Assembly: GCA_029168955.1 (NCBI GenBank)
Contig: JAPDOI010000156.1
Coordinates: 600,501 to 664,500, forward strand
DNA from: Aplectana chamaeleonis
Taxonomy: Eukaryota; Nematoda; Chromadorea; Rhabditida; Cosmocercidae
Length of the DNA stretch: 64,000 nucleotides
Direction of reading: 5' to 3'
Each line of letters opens with the position of its first letter. Position 1 is the first letter of the stretch. Of this stretch, positions 12,300 to 25,561 are shown in pieces. The notes under the pieces are model-generated. The model was given only the letters and a program-made list of their open reading frames with translations, did not search any database and was not told where the DNA came from. Both the position numbers and the translations under genes were made by a program.

Positions 12300-12905
12300 T
12301 GTTCAGCGTATGGAATAACCCCCTGGACATAGTTTGGGTAGAAACTACGTTTTCTGAACCTCGAACAGAGCAATAGGCCTTTTCTCCTATTTCCTATCGT
12401 CGTTTTCGGTCTACCTCGTGGCCTAGCACCAGCCACCTCCATAGTGAGTACAGTTTTGGCCACGAAACTAGCATCTCTTCGTTGCACAAGCCCAAACCAT
12501 CTCAGGTGGGCTACCTCCATCTTTCCAGGTATTGGTGCAAGCCCGAAGGTGAGGTGGCACGCACAGTATCGTTCGTGACCCGGTCCCTCAGACTGATACC
12601 CAATGACTATCTGAGCATTCTCATCTCCATGGTGTCTAAGGACTGCTCGACAGTTTTAGTAGTCGGCCAACATTCACTATCGTAGAGCGCCACCGTTCGC
12701 ACTACCGCCTTGTAAATTTTTGATTTGAGACGGAGTGGAATCTTTTTGCCACAAATCACGCCAGTAGTTGCTTTCCGTTTCATCCAAGCGGCCGTTACGC
12801 GTCCCTAAACTTCCGATGACACATCGTCTGTTGAAGTAATTTTCGCGCCGAGGTATTTGAGGCAGCTCACATTACCGAGGTCATTGTCACCAACCGATCG
12901 AAAAG
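12300..12905 (-). pseudogene. RTE/BovB-like reverse transcriptase 3' domain remnant
   Basis: On the minus strand, after a CLKYLG block, the frame gives AAWMKRKATTGVICGKKIPL, LKSKIYKAVVRTVALYDSEC, WPTTKTVEQSLDTMEMRMLR, and then, past in-frame stops, a block near LRWFGLVQRRDASFVAKTVL and GARPRGRPK. These are the thumb and C-terminal motifs of RTE-clade non-LTR retrotransposons (KYLG, W.K.R..TGV.CD..IP..LK.K.Y, MLRW, RWFGHV.RR). Several stops, so a dead copy. It belongs to a different subfamily from the tails at 8.5 and 41.4 kb. Confidence 0.85.
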
Positions 12906-15900
12906 TTCTGAAACGTTCCAGAAAAATTTTATCGACTGACTATTCACCAGCAGGACTGAGGCACGATATTGAAGTTTAAGGCTCCGTCCATAGTAATCGT
13001 CCTAGCGTCATGTGACGCTGGGGGTTTGCATCTTTGCCATTTGTTATTGATATCACTCCCCAGCCACCACTGGAGCCGTCGCTGACGGTGGGGGTATCGT
13101 GGCAGTAGCGGGTGTCACTGATATTATCAATACCATCGTTAACCCCGTGCCGTCCTCGGATAGCCGGCCTTCGGGCGTCACGCGCTAGCGTTTGAGCGTT
13201 GGCGCACGACGCTTCAGCGACTTGGCGCATGCCGCTAGTCGTTGGCTATTGACGGAGCTTAACGCGGGGTTTTTAGAAGGAGTTGCTTCTCTTCCGGGTC
13301 AACTATCGGCCCAATCTCACCCTACTCGATATCCTGAGCTTTGTGGGTGTGCTTTTTATATTGGTAGCATCCTTTCCACGACCTCATACCACGAATGCGC
13401 AACAGTGCATGTGTTGATACCTACATTTCATCCCTCCTACACGCATAGTAGCGCTCAGGTCTTTTGGAAGAATGACTGTTCGACTGAAGTCTTGACCGTA
13501 TCGTCCTGGGAAGAGGCAGGGCTTCGGAGGGGATACATATGATAATGGGAGATGTGAGCGAGCGTGGTGTCGTGAATGACACACGTTATCCCGGTTCATT
13601 ATGTGAGCCGCACTCTGCGGGCTAACGGGTCGCCTTTGGGCCTTCGAATGAATAGGACTTCGTCTTTGATTCAAAGAAGTCGTAATGAATATGTTTGTTT
13701 GCTATATGTCTACTTCTGCTCTATAAAGAACCACTGGTGTACACAATACGTGGCATTAGAGTGTGCAGGACGTCGAGGATGCTGAGCGATGCTTGGTCAA
13801 TAGTGTTAGCAACGTTGTGAAACAGTGGGTAGAACATAAAAGAGAGCGTGCAGGACACTGACAAGAGGCAGTACTCAAAGGTAGTATGCAGAATCTCTTC
13901 AGAAAGCACAGGGCTCCAGAAGGTGCGTGTAGGACTCCAGGGGGCTGGAAAGGTTTTCATGCGACAATCTCTTCTGTGATGAAGTGTCGACGCTAATATG
14001 TAGTTCACACAAAGGATCGATGCATGCTTTACAATGTTAAACAGAGGGGAAACCCTTTGACTCGAGAGTTTTCGGGCCCCTCTGTACTCTGGAGCTACAT
14101 TTCATTCTGAGGACTTCGCGTAGATTCAATCAAGAAGTTTGAGAAAAACAGAGGAAGTGGAAATGTGTTTTTATCTGACAGAGTACAAGTGGAAGGCACT
14201 GAGAATTGAGTTGAAGTTTCATGACACTTCCGCGCATCGGCACGACCTAATTTATGATCCCCTCGGGAGCAGTAGTACAAATTCTGATCAGTGCTGGATA
14301 CTGTCCTTCCAACACACGTTTTGGATCCAATATTTCTTCCAAGAAGTTTTTATATCATTGTTATTTACTACTGCTAGGAATAACAATTTGCATGCCTATT
14401 CACAGAAGTGCCACAAATTTAGTCAATTAGTAGGAGCAAAGCAACCGCTTGGACAGAGTAAACAGTTTCATGTGGTTAGTGGTCTGTTCATCTGTATCTG
14501 ACAATATTAGCTTCATCGATAATGAATGGGAAACATTTCTCGGCTTCTCTCCTCATTGCAAATGCTTCCATGGGCACAGGTCTGAACTAAGAAAATCCCT
14601 TCTTTATTCTCGAAGTGTTGCCGCTTCTTAATATTTTTATATTTTTAGCGATAAAAAAGCTATCTCATTCAAGAAGTGGAACACATAAACGTTCATGTGT
14701 CTCGTCCTTCGCAGTCGGCGGCCATTGTGGTGGTCTGCCTTGGCTTGCCATGTGATCACAATCACTAAACCTTGAAGCAAACGTTCGCTGCCGAAGCAGC
14801 TGAATAACAGTCGACAAACATCTGCACATGTAACGAACAGTGGCCTCTCTCGGCGACATAAGCGCCCAGTAGGAACCCATTCGACTGTTTTTCTTGTTCA
14901 CCCGTTGTTGTCGGCGCACCTCATAAAGTGATGGCCCAACGACGTCTGGCTTTCTATATGTATTTCACTGGTTCATAATGAAAGGATGGACTTTGAAGCT
15001 TTGCGGCTACACTAATGGCAATTTTAGGGCGTATAATCCGAGAAAATTATCTCGGATTGCGCTTTTAACTTTTTTCTGGGAGTTGCTTTGGGTGCTGATT
15101 ACGAATCTGAGGCCCATTTGTCAACATTCGTCAACCAGGAAAATTCTGATTTGGTCCTAAGCTTCGAAATGGGGGAAATTCTGTTGTCTAAGCTAAATCA
15201 AATCAGATCAAGTCAAATCAAAAGCGACTTCTGACGATTTCGAAAATGCTACGATGGAATCGTTTTAAAACTTCTACATATGGAATACTCGGGCTGCTTA
15301 ACACGAATCTGCTACCAGTTTATCAAATTTCGATGGATTACGGTAGGTTACGGTTGGTATACGATAGCTCGCTCAAAGTCTCAGGTTTAACTCAAAATTT
15401 CCCTGTGAGTGTTATTAGGGACGCTGAACACGATTTTGAGGTCCATTTCTCGATTTTCGAAATTCTATGGTAAGTAACGCCAGTTAAAAGGCATTACGCC
15501 TACCGTAACATACAGTAACCCCAAGTCTGGTGAGGAAGATACCTCAGATTCGGGTCCGGTGCGCTAAATAGCCCCCAGTTGAAAGTTAGAGCCGGATCAA
15601 GGAAAAAAATTCTTACCACCCTAAAAATTCCCTGATGACCTCTACTTCAGGGTGACCCTTACCTTTTTGTGAAGCAATGAAAAAACCATTTTTTGGATTC
15701 CCCGCAGCCATTCAGAGAATTTCAAGCACGGGTTGTTTATATCTGTCACAGACCTACAACATGGTTTTAAATTCGCCACGGGAAGTTTAAAGCAGTCCCT
15801 AGTCAGATCCATGTTCAGACCGCAAGTACCCCTGACGAAGAAATTTTGAGGCAAATCTGTCGCAGCGTTTAGAAAACTACCAAAAGTCAAATTCTGCGCC

Positions 15901-15981
15901 AGAAATTCACCTGGGTGAGAGGCTTCGAATCAAACCTGTGGGATTTCTGCGAAAGCCGAAAAATGAACCCAAAATTCGCAT
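12906..15981. other. Unannotated stretch
   Basis: Minus-strand frames at 12976-13230 and 13384-13674 are open and lie upstream of the minus-strand RT remnant, so they could be 5' parts of the same element, but I recognise no motif. At 15.0-15.5 kb there are degenerate copies of a GAATCTGAGGCCCATTT-like phrase. No gene supported. Confidence 0.45.
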
Positions 15982-16449
15982 TGAAGGCAGTGTTCACGAT
16001 GAAAACCGTTTTTCTGTTTTCCCGCCTATCTTTAAAACGATCCCATGCTGATTCAAAAGATGTCCTTGAAATCGTACAAAACCCCCTGGAAACGGAGTAA
16101 TGGCCCCTCAAAATTCAGCCAGGTAAGCTTTGTGGACGAGTTGTCCGAGACTTGTAACTACCGTTTTTTGCAGCCGATGTGTGCGAGCTGACCTGAGTAA
16201 AGAGAGAAGTTGAGAATGAAGGTAAGAACGGGGCTTTTCATCGGAAACCATCGCTCATATAACCAATTCAGGGCAACTGTTATAGGACGTGAGCGGAATG
16301 GCCCAATGGGTTGGCTGGTTCACGAGATTTTCACCCACTTACCGGCCGTTTTTCGTCGCACTTCCGCTCTGAATCTTCTTTAAGGGACCCAAAGCTTAGG
16401 TTTTAGCCGGAAAACGTGCAACTTGTTTTTCGTGAACACTGCCTTTAAA
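15982..16449 (+). repeat. Family B TIR element, about 468 bp
   Basis: Begins TTGAAGGCAGTGTTCACGAT and ends GTGAACACTGCCTTT, imperfect inverted termini. The interior contains CCTGGAAACGGAGTAATGGC, GGACGAGTTGTCCGAGAC and GTAAAGAGAGAAGTTGAGAA, shared with the copies at 46532, 56142 and 56592. It encodes nothing obvious and is probably a MITE. Confidence 0.85.
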
Positions 16450-17148
16450 GACCCTGAATAATTCTCAGAAAGAAGTTTCGAGCCGAACTCGGAACATTTT
16501 TTTCGGAGCCTCTCTCTAGTATTATTCCCAGATGAGAACCCCCCCCCCTTTTGTAACCCGGCTCGAAAATCTCCGTAGCAGCTCCAGACATGGATCTAAA
16601 AGCACCTTCAGAGGTACAACAAATCAGAATACATTACGTTGAAAGCTGCTCGGTCGTCAAACAGTGCTTTGCTTCTCCGTCTACTTTGCCAGTCAAAGCT
16701 CCAACCGAGCAGCGTTTCGAAAATTTCAAAAAATTGCAGTGAGGGTCTACCAGTGAAGTATATTTTCTGTGGTTTGTGTGTGTGTTTTTGTCACAGCGAT
16801 GTGCGATACGCATGAGTGATTTTGCGTTGGGATCTCTTTATGTGTGAGCAGGCCTCGGATTTGGGAAGTGCTGTTTACGTAGCTGGTTTCAGTGGCCAGT
16901 ACAAGTAAACACAACTCTTATCTATTTTTTTCATATTGAATTCATTCTAGTGACATTCGCATATGTGAGTGTCCACCATTCAAAATTTATCCTCTTTCCA
17001 TATTTTCATGTTTTTTTCACAAGTTTTGTATACGCATAAGCGACTCTTTAATGTTTATCTATTTATTCATGAATACAATGAATACGTCTACACGTGTGGC
17101 TGTGATATCGCGTTTAGACCTAGAAAACAATGGACGGAAAACGGAGTA
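16450..17148. other. Unannotated stretch
   Basis: Nothing recognised apart from a run of C near 16543. Confidence 0.5.
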
Positions 17149-17287
17149 AGGCCCTATTTATACACCAGCATTTCGCAGCCGCTGGCTTCCGCGGCATGTC
17201 TGCTATTGGTCAATTTCGAGATCTGAGCAATCGCAGACGTCCCGCAAAACCCAGCGGCAGCGAAACGCCGACGCATAACTAGGGCCT
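17149..17287. repeat. 139-bp TIR element
   Basis: AGGCCCTATTTATACACCAG at 17149 pairs imperfectly with the 3' end, whose complement reads AGGCCCTAGTTATGCGTCGG. Arms are about 38 bp with a few mismatches. MITE-like, no ORF. Confidence 0.7.
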
Positions 17288-18845
17288 AAGAAAAGGGACC
17301 AGACTTATGTCTTGACGTTGCTGAAATCGGCGCATTTTCATGAAGGTGTGAACAACACGTGTATCTGTTTTGGTGGTTCACTTGAGTTTCTGGAGTATGT
17401 TTTCAATTTGTCAGTTTGTGTAGTGTGTTTTTAATTAGCCTGGAGAAGAAGTTGGATCGATATGCTCAGAAGTTAGCAGGGTCAGAAATGTTTCGAAAAC
17501 GACGAGCCTCATGTCACAAATGAAGCAATTTTTCGGTTTATCAAACCTGGATGGTAATGAAACATTACAAGTAGGCCGGGTTTCAGAATCAGAGGTTTAT
17601 TTCCACACTAGACCCTTACGATAGGTACTCAGACAAAAATAAATACGACGCCTAAGCCGATCCGCCCACTTTCCTCGAGACGCATAAAGCAGGTGCTCGC
17701 CCTGCTGACACAAGAGCAAGCATATGGTGGGGAGAAGGGCGAGATAGTGCCCATCGCGAGCAAAAAGTGCACTCAAAATGGTGTTCAACGCCTACGACGC
17801 CCACTCCCGAGAGAAGCCTACGACGCACTTTCGATCCACGACTCAGATGTCGGCAATGTCGTCGGTTCAAGTACCCAAGCATGCGGTACATGGCTTCATC
17901 CACCCGGTGGAGAAACAGCACAACCGCTGACAGCCCCAGAAGCCTCGGCGCTCTGGCCGCATCACGTGTGTGGGTGTAGGCGGCGAAATTTGGCTCCACG
18001 CTCAGCCCATAAAACTGATAGGACTGGAGTCTAAGCTATTCAGATTCAACGGCTTGCCTAAAACCGGCTTGTACCCGGGTATGAGCCAGCTGCTCTCCGG
18101 CGACAGTCACTATCGCGGGTGACAGAACTGCCTATTTTGGGCTCCATGGCCACTATACCTCTGACCCCGCCGGCTTTCGAGCTAGGCCAACGCCTTCGAG
18201 TAGCCTTCTGTCTGTGAAGCAACTTTGGTGATGAGATATTATACGTTCTCCAAAGCAGAATCTTTAGCTGCTACTTTACATGAAAATGTATAGGATTTAA
18301 CCTCGTCTTGGGTCTTGCAATTAGGCTCGAACTTGCCGCCAGTTGTGGCGACCAGCGCTAGGGGGGGGGCTGGAGAGAGAGATATCGTTGCTTGTCACGT
18401 GGGGCGCTATTGTCGGTTACACTCCTTATCGGCGCGAAGTTTGCATGGCGCATTGCAGATTCAGGGTAGTTTTTGACCCTTTCCTTCCCTTCCTTCCTCT
18501 CTCTCATTCCGATTCAAATAGCTGCAAGGATGGTTCGCTCTTCGCACCAGGAACGTTCCGCGTCATAGAGGCTAGGCCGTTGCCAGGCGGAAATAGTAAA
18601 AAAGGAAGCTCTCTTCTTTCACCGTAACGCGATCCGATTGAGTGCTTTTGACATCTACAGCTTTATCAGAATGAGATGTGAACTGCGTGCTCAGGAAGGT
18701 GCATGTTGCTTCTTCTCTCTTCCATCCCTCCCATCTTGGATCCGCTACGGCACCCACTACTCCATGGAGTCCATACCAACCTTATAACGAGGAGTGTACG
18801 TTTCGGGATAAAAGTGTTAGGTTCAGAGTAAGCTAGCCTCGCTAA
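17288..18845. other. GC-rich unannotated stretch
   Basis: 17.65-18.2 kb is more GC-rich than its surroundings and is open on both strands over about 340 bp (plus 17693-18034, minus 17652-17999). No motif recognised; overlapping open frames on opposite strands are expected from composition alone. Confidence 0.4.
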
Positions 18846-18997
18846 CGTAACGCCGGTGTGGATCCGGTAGAGACTTCGCGTTCACTGCTGAAGGTTGGCG
18901 CAAACTCGGTGCCATATGCTATAACATAGGTGCACAGAGTTTGCGCCAACCTTCAACAAAGAACGCGAAGTCTCTTCCGGATCCATGCCGACGTTAA
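18846..18997. repeat. Fold-back repeat, about 150 bp
   Basis: The arm containing GGATCCGGTAGAGACTTCGC and AAGGTTGGCGCAAACTC is repeated inverted as GAGTTTGCGCCAACCTT with GCGAAGTCTCTTCCGGATCC. Arms are about 60 bp with a handful of mismatches. Confidence 0.85.
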
Positions 18998-19112
18998 GAC
19001 AAATGGTCTTCTGAGTTTCGCTTCTCTGCGTGACGCCATTCTTTCTTGAAGAGATCTTGGGATGAGTCATTTTGGACCAATTCCTGTGAAAAAATGTTGT
19101 TTACGTATGCGG

Positions 19113-19487
19113 TATACTTGGACAATTCCAATATCCGAATAATCAGATAATTTAATTCTTCGTAGCAATCTCAACATTTTTCTAAATTTCCTCGTTTCTC
19201 TCAGTTGGTCTAAAGCTAACGCTTCCACAACTAATGACAGAGCATATTTCCTGTCAATCATTAAATTGCAATTAGCAATTATTCTAAATTATTCGAATAT
19301 TCCAATAATTTCAGATTAGCCAAGAGTTTCAGTTTTATGGAAGATTATACTTCTACCCCTTCATGATTGATGGAGCCTTGCTCCTTGAAGTAATACTTGG
19401 GAACAGAAACGGTTCGAATACATTCTGATATTAAGGTGAAATTCAAAATTATTCAAAATACTCGAATATTTGCAGTGCCCAAGTATA
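19113..19487. mobile_element. hAT-like non-autonomous element, 375 bp
   Basis: Terminal repeats TATACTTGG and CCAAGTATA, extending imperfectly inward (AATATCCGA against AATATTCGA complement). It is flanked by 8-bp direct repeats GTATGCGG (19105-19112) and GTACGCGG (19488-19495), one mismatch. An 8-bp TSD is typical of hAT transposons. The interior is AT-rich with no transposase. Confidence 0.7.
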
Positions 19488-19495
19488 GTACGCGG

Positions 19496-22400
19496 TGAAG
19501 CTGCCACAGGCAGTTATTCCACCTCGGTGGCCTTAATTCTTGTTCTTATCAGTCACCCATCTTTTTTCTTTGGTATACCTATAGCCTAGCTTCCTCATTT
19601 CGAGCCGATCGAAATTAGGCTTATCGGGCTTATCATGTCGAAACCTCCTTGTCCCTGTTATATTTTGCCATGACCGACCGCTTCGCTGCTTGCTGCACCC
19701 GGACTGATCCGAGCAAGCTAGGTTTTATGTGATACCCTAGCGGTCTCTGTCAATGAATAGCGAAAAGCGAAAAAACTGCTCTAATTGGAGTATTTAAAGT
19801 GAAACAACAAGTCATTTTCGCTATATTTCGTTTTATATCTGTTGTTATATATTTTTCTTCTGTCTCTGAGAGATTCGAAGATGAATAACCGCATACTTAT
19901 ATATACTAGGTTCAGGGGTGACATATGTTTTTTTTCTTTCCTTATGAGGTTTGTTCTTGTTTGAGGCGCGTCTTTTCCGTGCTATACACAGCTGCACCAA
20001 CGACCGATCGCCGACAGTCTGACACCATTTTTTATCAGTAATGTTTCACAGGGGTTCTACCCGATAGACTCGATAAACACGGTTTGAGATTTTTGATTCG
20101 TTTTGGCTGCATCTTCCGTTCAAAAAAGCAACAGATTACAACCCTCGGGGGGTACCGCTTACTAGGGACTGTTTTACCCGCGCCCCGGCGATTCGGAAAA
20201 CCATTTTTTATTGTTGTAGGCTTCTCAGAGTAAACAAGGATTCGCGCCTCACTTCTCTGAAGCTTTGAACCAAATCAGCCGAAATTTCTAAAAAAATCCT
20301 CAAAAAAAGGCCTCAGCTCTGTTATACGAAACCAACACAACTCTTAAAGCTTTGACCTAAATTCGGATAAAAATTTCCAAACACCCTAAAAATTGTCATT
20401 GGGGTACCTCTTTTTCTCTTCGCAGAACTTTTAAAATGCCCACTTTTGAAAATCTGTTAATCTCTGAGGCGTCTAGGAAATCTTGAACACGGACCACTGC
20501 TACACAGGACTATGCTAGTTGCGTGCTTGATAGGTAGTAGCACGACAAAGAAGTAAGATAGGCCTGACGTAATGGTGAAGTCTACAAAGCCCAAAAAATG
20601 AGAAACTTTCTGCCACTTCTGACTTGAGCCGCTTTCGAACAGTTGTTGCACCGAATAAAGAAGCTTGGTTGCAAATTTTCAGTTGCTTTTTTCCTCCCGA
20701 TAGTATCAGTCGATGAATTGCTAAGCAGCACTCAATGCAGTTATTGGCAAAAAACATGAAACATGCCTACAGCATTCAGAAAGTTTTCTAAAACATCGGC
20801 ATGTAAATAAAACACGCCCTAGTTAGTGGCCCTAGCAACAGTCACGAACACTCTCCTACAACTCAAGACAACTAATAAAACTTATTAGCAGGACAAGCGC
20901 ACTTGCAAAGTATCAGTAAAAGCCAATAAGTGTGGATAAGAATGATTCAACAATGAAATCCTTTCAGAACCTCAAATCATTCTATGCTATTTCTGCACGG
21001 GTTCGCAGACAAAAGGGCACGCAGAAAAGAAAACGATTGAACCCAGTTGGCGAAAGAAGAAAAGTCAGACAGAGGAAAAACATGGGAATCAACAGCGCAA
21101 TTCAGACTTTTTTTCCGGACGCGCAACAATTGCAGAACGATACCGATTGCAGCTACAGTATACCATAATAGGGAGAAACACGTGAAATGCAGGCAAAAAG
21201 TGAACTCGGAGTTTTGATGAATGCCAAGAAAAGGGGTTTTCTCGGTTCCAAGTGGACGTCCACTGAACGAACTTTCAGCTTCATGAATCCTGACCACACA
21301 ACTAATATTTCTTCTCTCTACATAGTATTTTCTCCACATCCTCTCTTGGGCTACTTTTACGTAGTAATGTCAAAACATATGTGGGTTTTTTGAAAGTGAA
21401 GTGGCTATGGCTTGTGGACCCATTCATCCGATCTCATTCACTGCGGTCGCAGCCGGCGACATCGCATCCTGACTCATTCATTAATCAACTAAGCGGGCCA
21501 ACATACAACACATATCTTTCAACTGACTAGTGTGTGTATGTGTCGTGTTTTCAGCGAGGCAGGCCACATAATGTCTCTTTCGCATTCCGCTGACATCCGC
21601 TTGCAAACAACCGATTTCCCATTTTTGGTTACAAGTTCGCAATACCTAAACTTCAAGTCTGTGTATTCGCATTTGATGAAAACTTCGAATCAGCCTTAAT
21701 CTGGGGTATCCTTCTTCCCTCGACAAAATAAACACCGTCCACCAACCACTATGTAGTTATAGATCCAGTAGTACTGAAGAAGCCAGCAGAGTGTAGTTTA
21801 GCTCATCAATTGGGTAGAACTGCCTACAGCTCGTGTATACCTTACGCGTGATTGTTGGTGAGAGGTTCCTGATATCGCTTCCACTGGGGCTACATGCTAG
21901 CCATACCAAAACTTTAATGTTCTTGTGTCAAGACTATGACTAAGGGCATTTCTTACGGTGTATCGTGTTGAAATCTTAGTATTTGCTGCCCTCTACCTCC
22001 CTTTAGGAGAAGGAAAAAGATACTGCAAACTTTTTTGATACTCGTCTTAGCCCTTACGACAAGACACGAAATCCTGCCGACGCCTGCCTCCACGTCGTCA
22101 AATCTCCGCTGCCAAAGTGGGACCGATGGAAGTGTTCCGTTTGTCTCCTCACAGGTCTGTCTGGATTGGCTTTCTTCTTGTTGGAGAAGATCACAAGGAC
22201 GTTACAAACCAATTTTTAATGAGCGTGTGTTGCTCTCGTCTTCATCCAAACCCCGATTCTCACCGTACTCAATTCGACTATCATGTTCCTTCGCACCTAT
22301 CGAATAACAGTGACCTGCTAGATACGGAGGGCTTGGTATGGCTTCTCTAGCAATGAATTCTCTGCTGCTTTCCAGGTTTCGGTGGATTTTCCCTCGTTGT

Positions 22401-22899
22401 TCCGTAGGTCGCTCTCATGAGTTTTCCTCCATTATCAAGGCATATACATACGTTGTCGGCTTGATCCCAACACACGGTGATTCTGGCTTTGAGATGGAAA
22501 GACAAGAGTTTAGGAGTTTTCAATACGTAATGAAATTGTGTCCTTCCACTCAATCAGAAGAAAGAACAAATTGAGTACTCTTGTGTTTACGTAGCCGTTT
22601 CCATTATGGTTTTTGACGTGTTTTTCCTGCAAATTAGCTTGTTTTCGCACAATTGGCCGCATTCAGAGGAAGACCAGGAAATTGCCAATTCTGCTAATGA
22701 CTGCTGAACAGAGTAAAGGTTTTTTAATTGTACTCTTGGACGCTTCTGAGTAGGTTTTGCGTCGGAGGGAAAATTCTGCAGGGCAACGTTGCAGGAAAAT
22801 GTCTCCACTCTGAGTGTTCCTACTGTGGCTGAGATTTATCCTGTGTGAAAAATGTAAATTCTCATTACGCTTGGCTTTTGCGCGAATCTGATGCGTCTG
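19496..22899. other. Unannotated stretch
   Basis: Several frames of 70-120 codons on both strands (20457-20757, 20977-21339, 22035-22574) lack recognisable motifs or convincing splice structure. No RNA gene or strong repeat seen. Confidence 0.45.
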
Positions 22900-22975
22900 C
22901 ATGCCCTCCGCTCTCTCACTGTCTCTAACTTCCGCTCTGCACCAACACGCGTAGGAACCATGTGAACTTCGCTTT
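22900..22975 (-). repeat. Dispersed repeat G, copy 1
   Basis: The complement of this stretch contains GCGGAAGTTAGAGACAGTGA, matching GCGGAGGTTAGAGAC at 49457 and 60616. The three copies share about 60 bp including the phrase GTGCTGGTGCGGAGCGG or its variants. Confidence 0.65.
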
Positions 22976-23130
22976 TACAGTTTATACGTAATGGGCGATG
23001 TTTTGGGAAAGGAAGACATGGTTCAGATAACAATACGGATCTAAATTTAAAGCGGTGTTCGCGAGGCTGTAATGCTACTCAGTAGTAACAAAACCAAGAG
23101 TTCAAAGCTAATCTTATCACGAGTACTGAT

Positions 23131-24129
23131 CAGGGATGTGCGTATTTACGACTAACGGGCTTTTTGGGTGTTACGTATAACGACTAACGACAAACAAAAG
23201 GGGAAATAATTTCGTAAGCAATCCCAGAATTTGTTGGAAAGGCAATAGTCGTTAACATCGCGCTTCAACCCAAGGATTACATCAGGAATCATACATAGTT
23301 CCCTGTCGGTTGTTCAAGGTGGATGGTACAAAATACCCATAGCCTTCAGTATTTATTATTCATACTGACACTGCTTCGCAATTCTGGAACCCCCACATTC
23401 TGCCCCAAGCGAGCGTTACGCAAGGTAAGGGGCAGCATTTATGCGACTTGGTGTCGGTCACGCGACTTTATGGTAGGCTCACTGAATCAGTTCCGACACT
23501 GACTGCACTACCAGAGGTGATAATATGGAGCGGTGCCTGCAGGCCACAACTGCGCAATGACGGGAGCTGTATCCAATGGTTGGATTGTAATGGGCGACGT
23601 CCTCCGACTTTCAGCCATAACAGGATTTGGGATTTCTATAAAGCGGTGCAGGAGCATCTCAGTGGGTGAATTTTTCACTTGAGAGCTGATTTCTTCCGAC
23701 CTTCCCCCTTATAGGAACAAGCTCAAAAGACGCGCGCGCTAAACTCGCCACGCTGGGAATGAACAATCACTGCAAAGTTGGTGCAGTTCTCCATATTGTC
23801 ACTATGGGGTAGGTCTCATATAACGTAATATAGCACACAACGGCAAAACTTGGCATGAAAAAAGCGAAGAAGTCAAGGTTCACTCGGTTTTCAATATTGG
23901 TTCTTCTCTATTCGAAAAAAAAGACAAAAATCGACAAGCATACACTCTCGAGTATCAGGCTTTCACTAATATTAAGTTCTCTAACGATGAATGTTTTGTG
24001 TGTTGAATGGTTTTTTGTTTTTTTGTTTTTCTCTTGTTTTCAAAGGCTAGATTTTGAACGACTAACGAGGATTTTGGCCGGTTGAACGACCAACGAATTG
24101 AAAAAAAAATTCTATTACGCACATCCTTG
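23131..24129. mobile_element. hAT-like element, 999 bp, degraded
   Basis: Left end CAGGGATGTGCGTA at 23131, right end TACGCACATCCTTG at 24129, an inverted pair with one mismatch. Flanking octamers GTACTGAT (23123-23130) and ATATTGAT (24130-24137) agree at 6 of 8. Near the ends are ACGACTAACGGGC and GAACGACCAACGAATTG. Internal frames (23448-23669, 23855-24085) show no hAT transposase motif, so it is non-autonomous or heavily decayed. Confidence 0.55.
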
Positions 24130-24209
24130 ATATTGATTCAAGGGCGCCTTCTTACCCACCGAGACAATTAGGATCTTCTCTCATGAATTTTTTTGTTGAT
24201 AACCGATAG

Positions 24210-24515
24210 TACGCGTAATTTGGCCTACGAATTTTTCCGAAAAGTCGAAATTTTCAAAATTTCGGGAAAATCGAAGATTCGATTAGTTTTGAGTTTCGTT
24301 CATTCGACCTTCACAATGTCGAACTCCGTTTGTACGGAGTTTTTTCGAACGATTTTTTTTTCAGATTTTGTTTGTTCGTAAATTTTTGAAACGATTTTTT
24401 TAAATTTCGTTTGTTCGAAAATATATCGAACGAATTCTCTCCAATCGTTCAAAATTTTCTCGAACAAAAATGTTTCGATTTTCGTTAGTTCGACATTTTT
24501 TTTCGAAATTGTGAA
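24210..24515. repeat. TTCGAA-rich low-complexity block
   Basis: Repeated variations of TTCGAAATTTTTCG and TTCGTTCG over 300 bp, on either strand. It resembles the interior of the element at 42027-42515; its ends are not clear enough to call an element. Confidence 0.6.
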
Positions 24516-25561
24516 CCTATAAAACATATGCTATGCAAGCAAAAGTATTAGCCTTTTGTTGAAGAAGTTAAGAAATAACGGAAAGAGACGGGGAGAGAAA
24601 AGTAGAAAGCCCTCTTGCCTGAACTAAGAAGCAACTTTTTAAAGGGCTGATTAGCTGGCGCGCGCACGTTTGCCTCCAGAGCGCGGAATAATTCTGGTAT
24701 GAGACACAAAGGTAGGGCCATGCCCATCAACAGAGCTCAATAAGTTAGGTGGAAAACTGTTTTGCGTCACAGTTTTCGCGCTATGCAATAAATACTCACG
24801 AGTCGGGGCGAGACAAAACCCCTTTGCCGACTTGCCTATGACTTAGTTTTGATTTTCAACAACCGATTTTGTGACTCACTCTCAACCATTACACGAACTG
24901 TAATTATGCAAGCCTAGAGCAGACTTTTCTAACATATACATATTAGCCTCGTGCGCCAAAAAATGCTTGCTTGAGAGTTTGCAGCCGAAGATAGATCTTC
25001 CCGAAGCTGCTAGGCAACCTAAGTCAATTTCTTTTTCAAGCTTGATTCAAAGTACATACCACGATTTTGAAGGGAGATTCACGCATGTAAAGTAGGTCGA
25101 AGAATGTCCATCCACATCATGGTTCGATCGCTGATAATTCCAAAACTTCCATGGGCATCAACCTGGATGTGAGGCTTGTAAGCGTAAGTAATTTCTTTTC
25201 AAAACCTTGCCAAATATGTTTTCCACTTCTAATATCCAAATTCTCCTTTTAGCTTCCTGTGAATCCTTATGTAATGTCTTGGCAATTAAGGAGCCTACAT
25301 TTTCGATGCCTTCCACATAGGCGGAGCTACATATGGACACTCACGTCCGTTCAAAATCCACGCCCTATGTTATTTTCATTTTAGCTCTAGAGTAGTTGTT
25401 TATTGTGTACATTTTTCTGAAAAAAATCAATATTTCATTAATCTTAAAGCTTTACCGCTATTGATTGGAAACCGATTACTAATGGGATGGACCCAATTTT
25501 TAGGGATTTTTTCAGCTTCAATAAACCTGAGCTGAGCGGATTATCAATTATCGGTTACACA
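24516..25561. other. Unannotated stretch
   Basis: No gene, RNA or repeat recognised. Confidence 0.5.

Noticed and set aside
17652..18034. Two 110-codon frames on opposite strands
   Set aside because: Overlapping antisense frames in GC-rich DNA with no family motif; not enough for a gene call.
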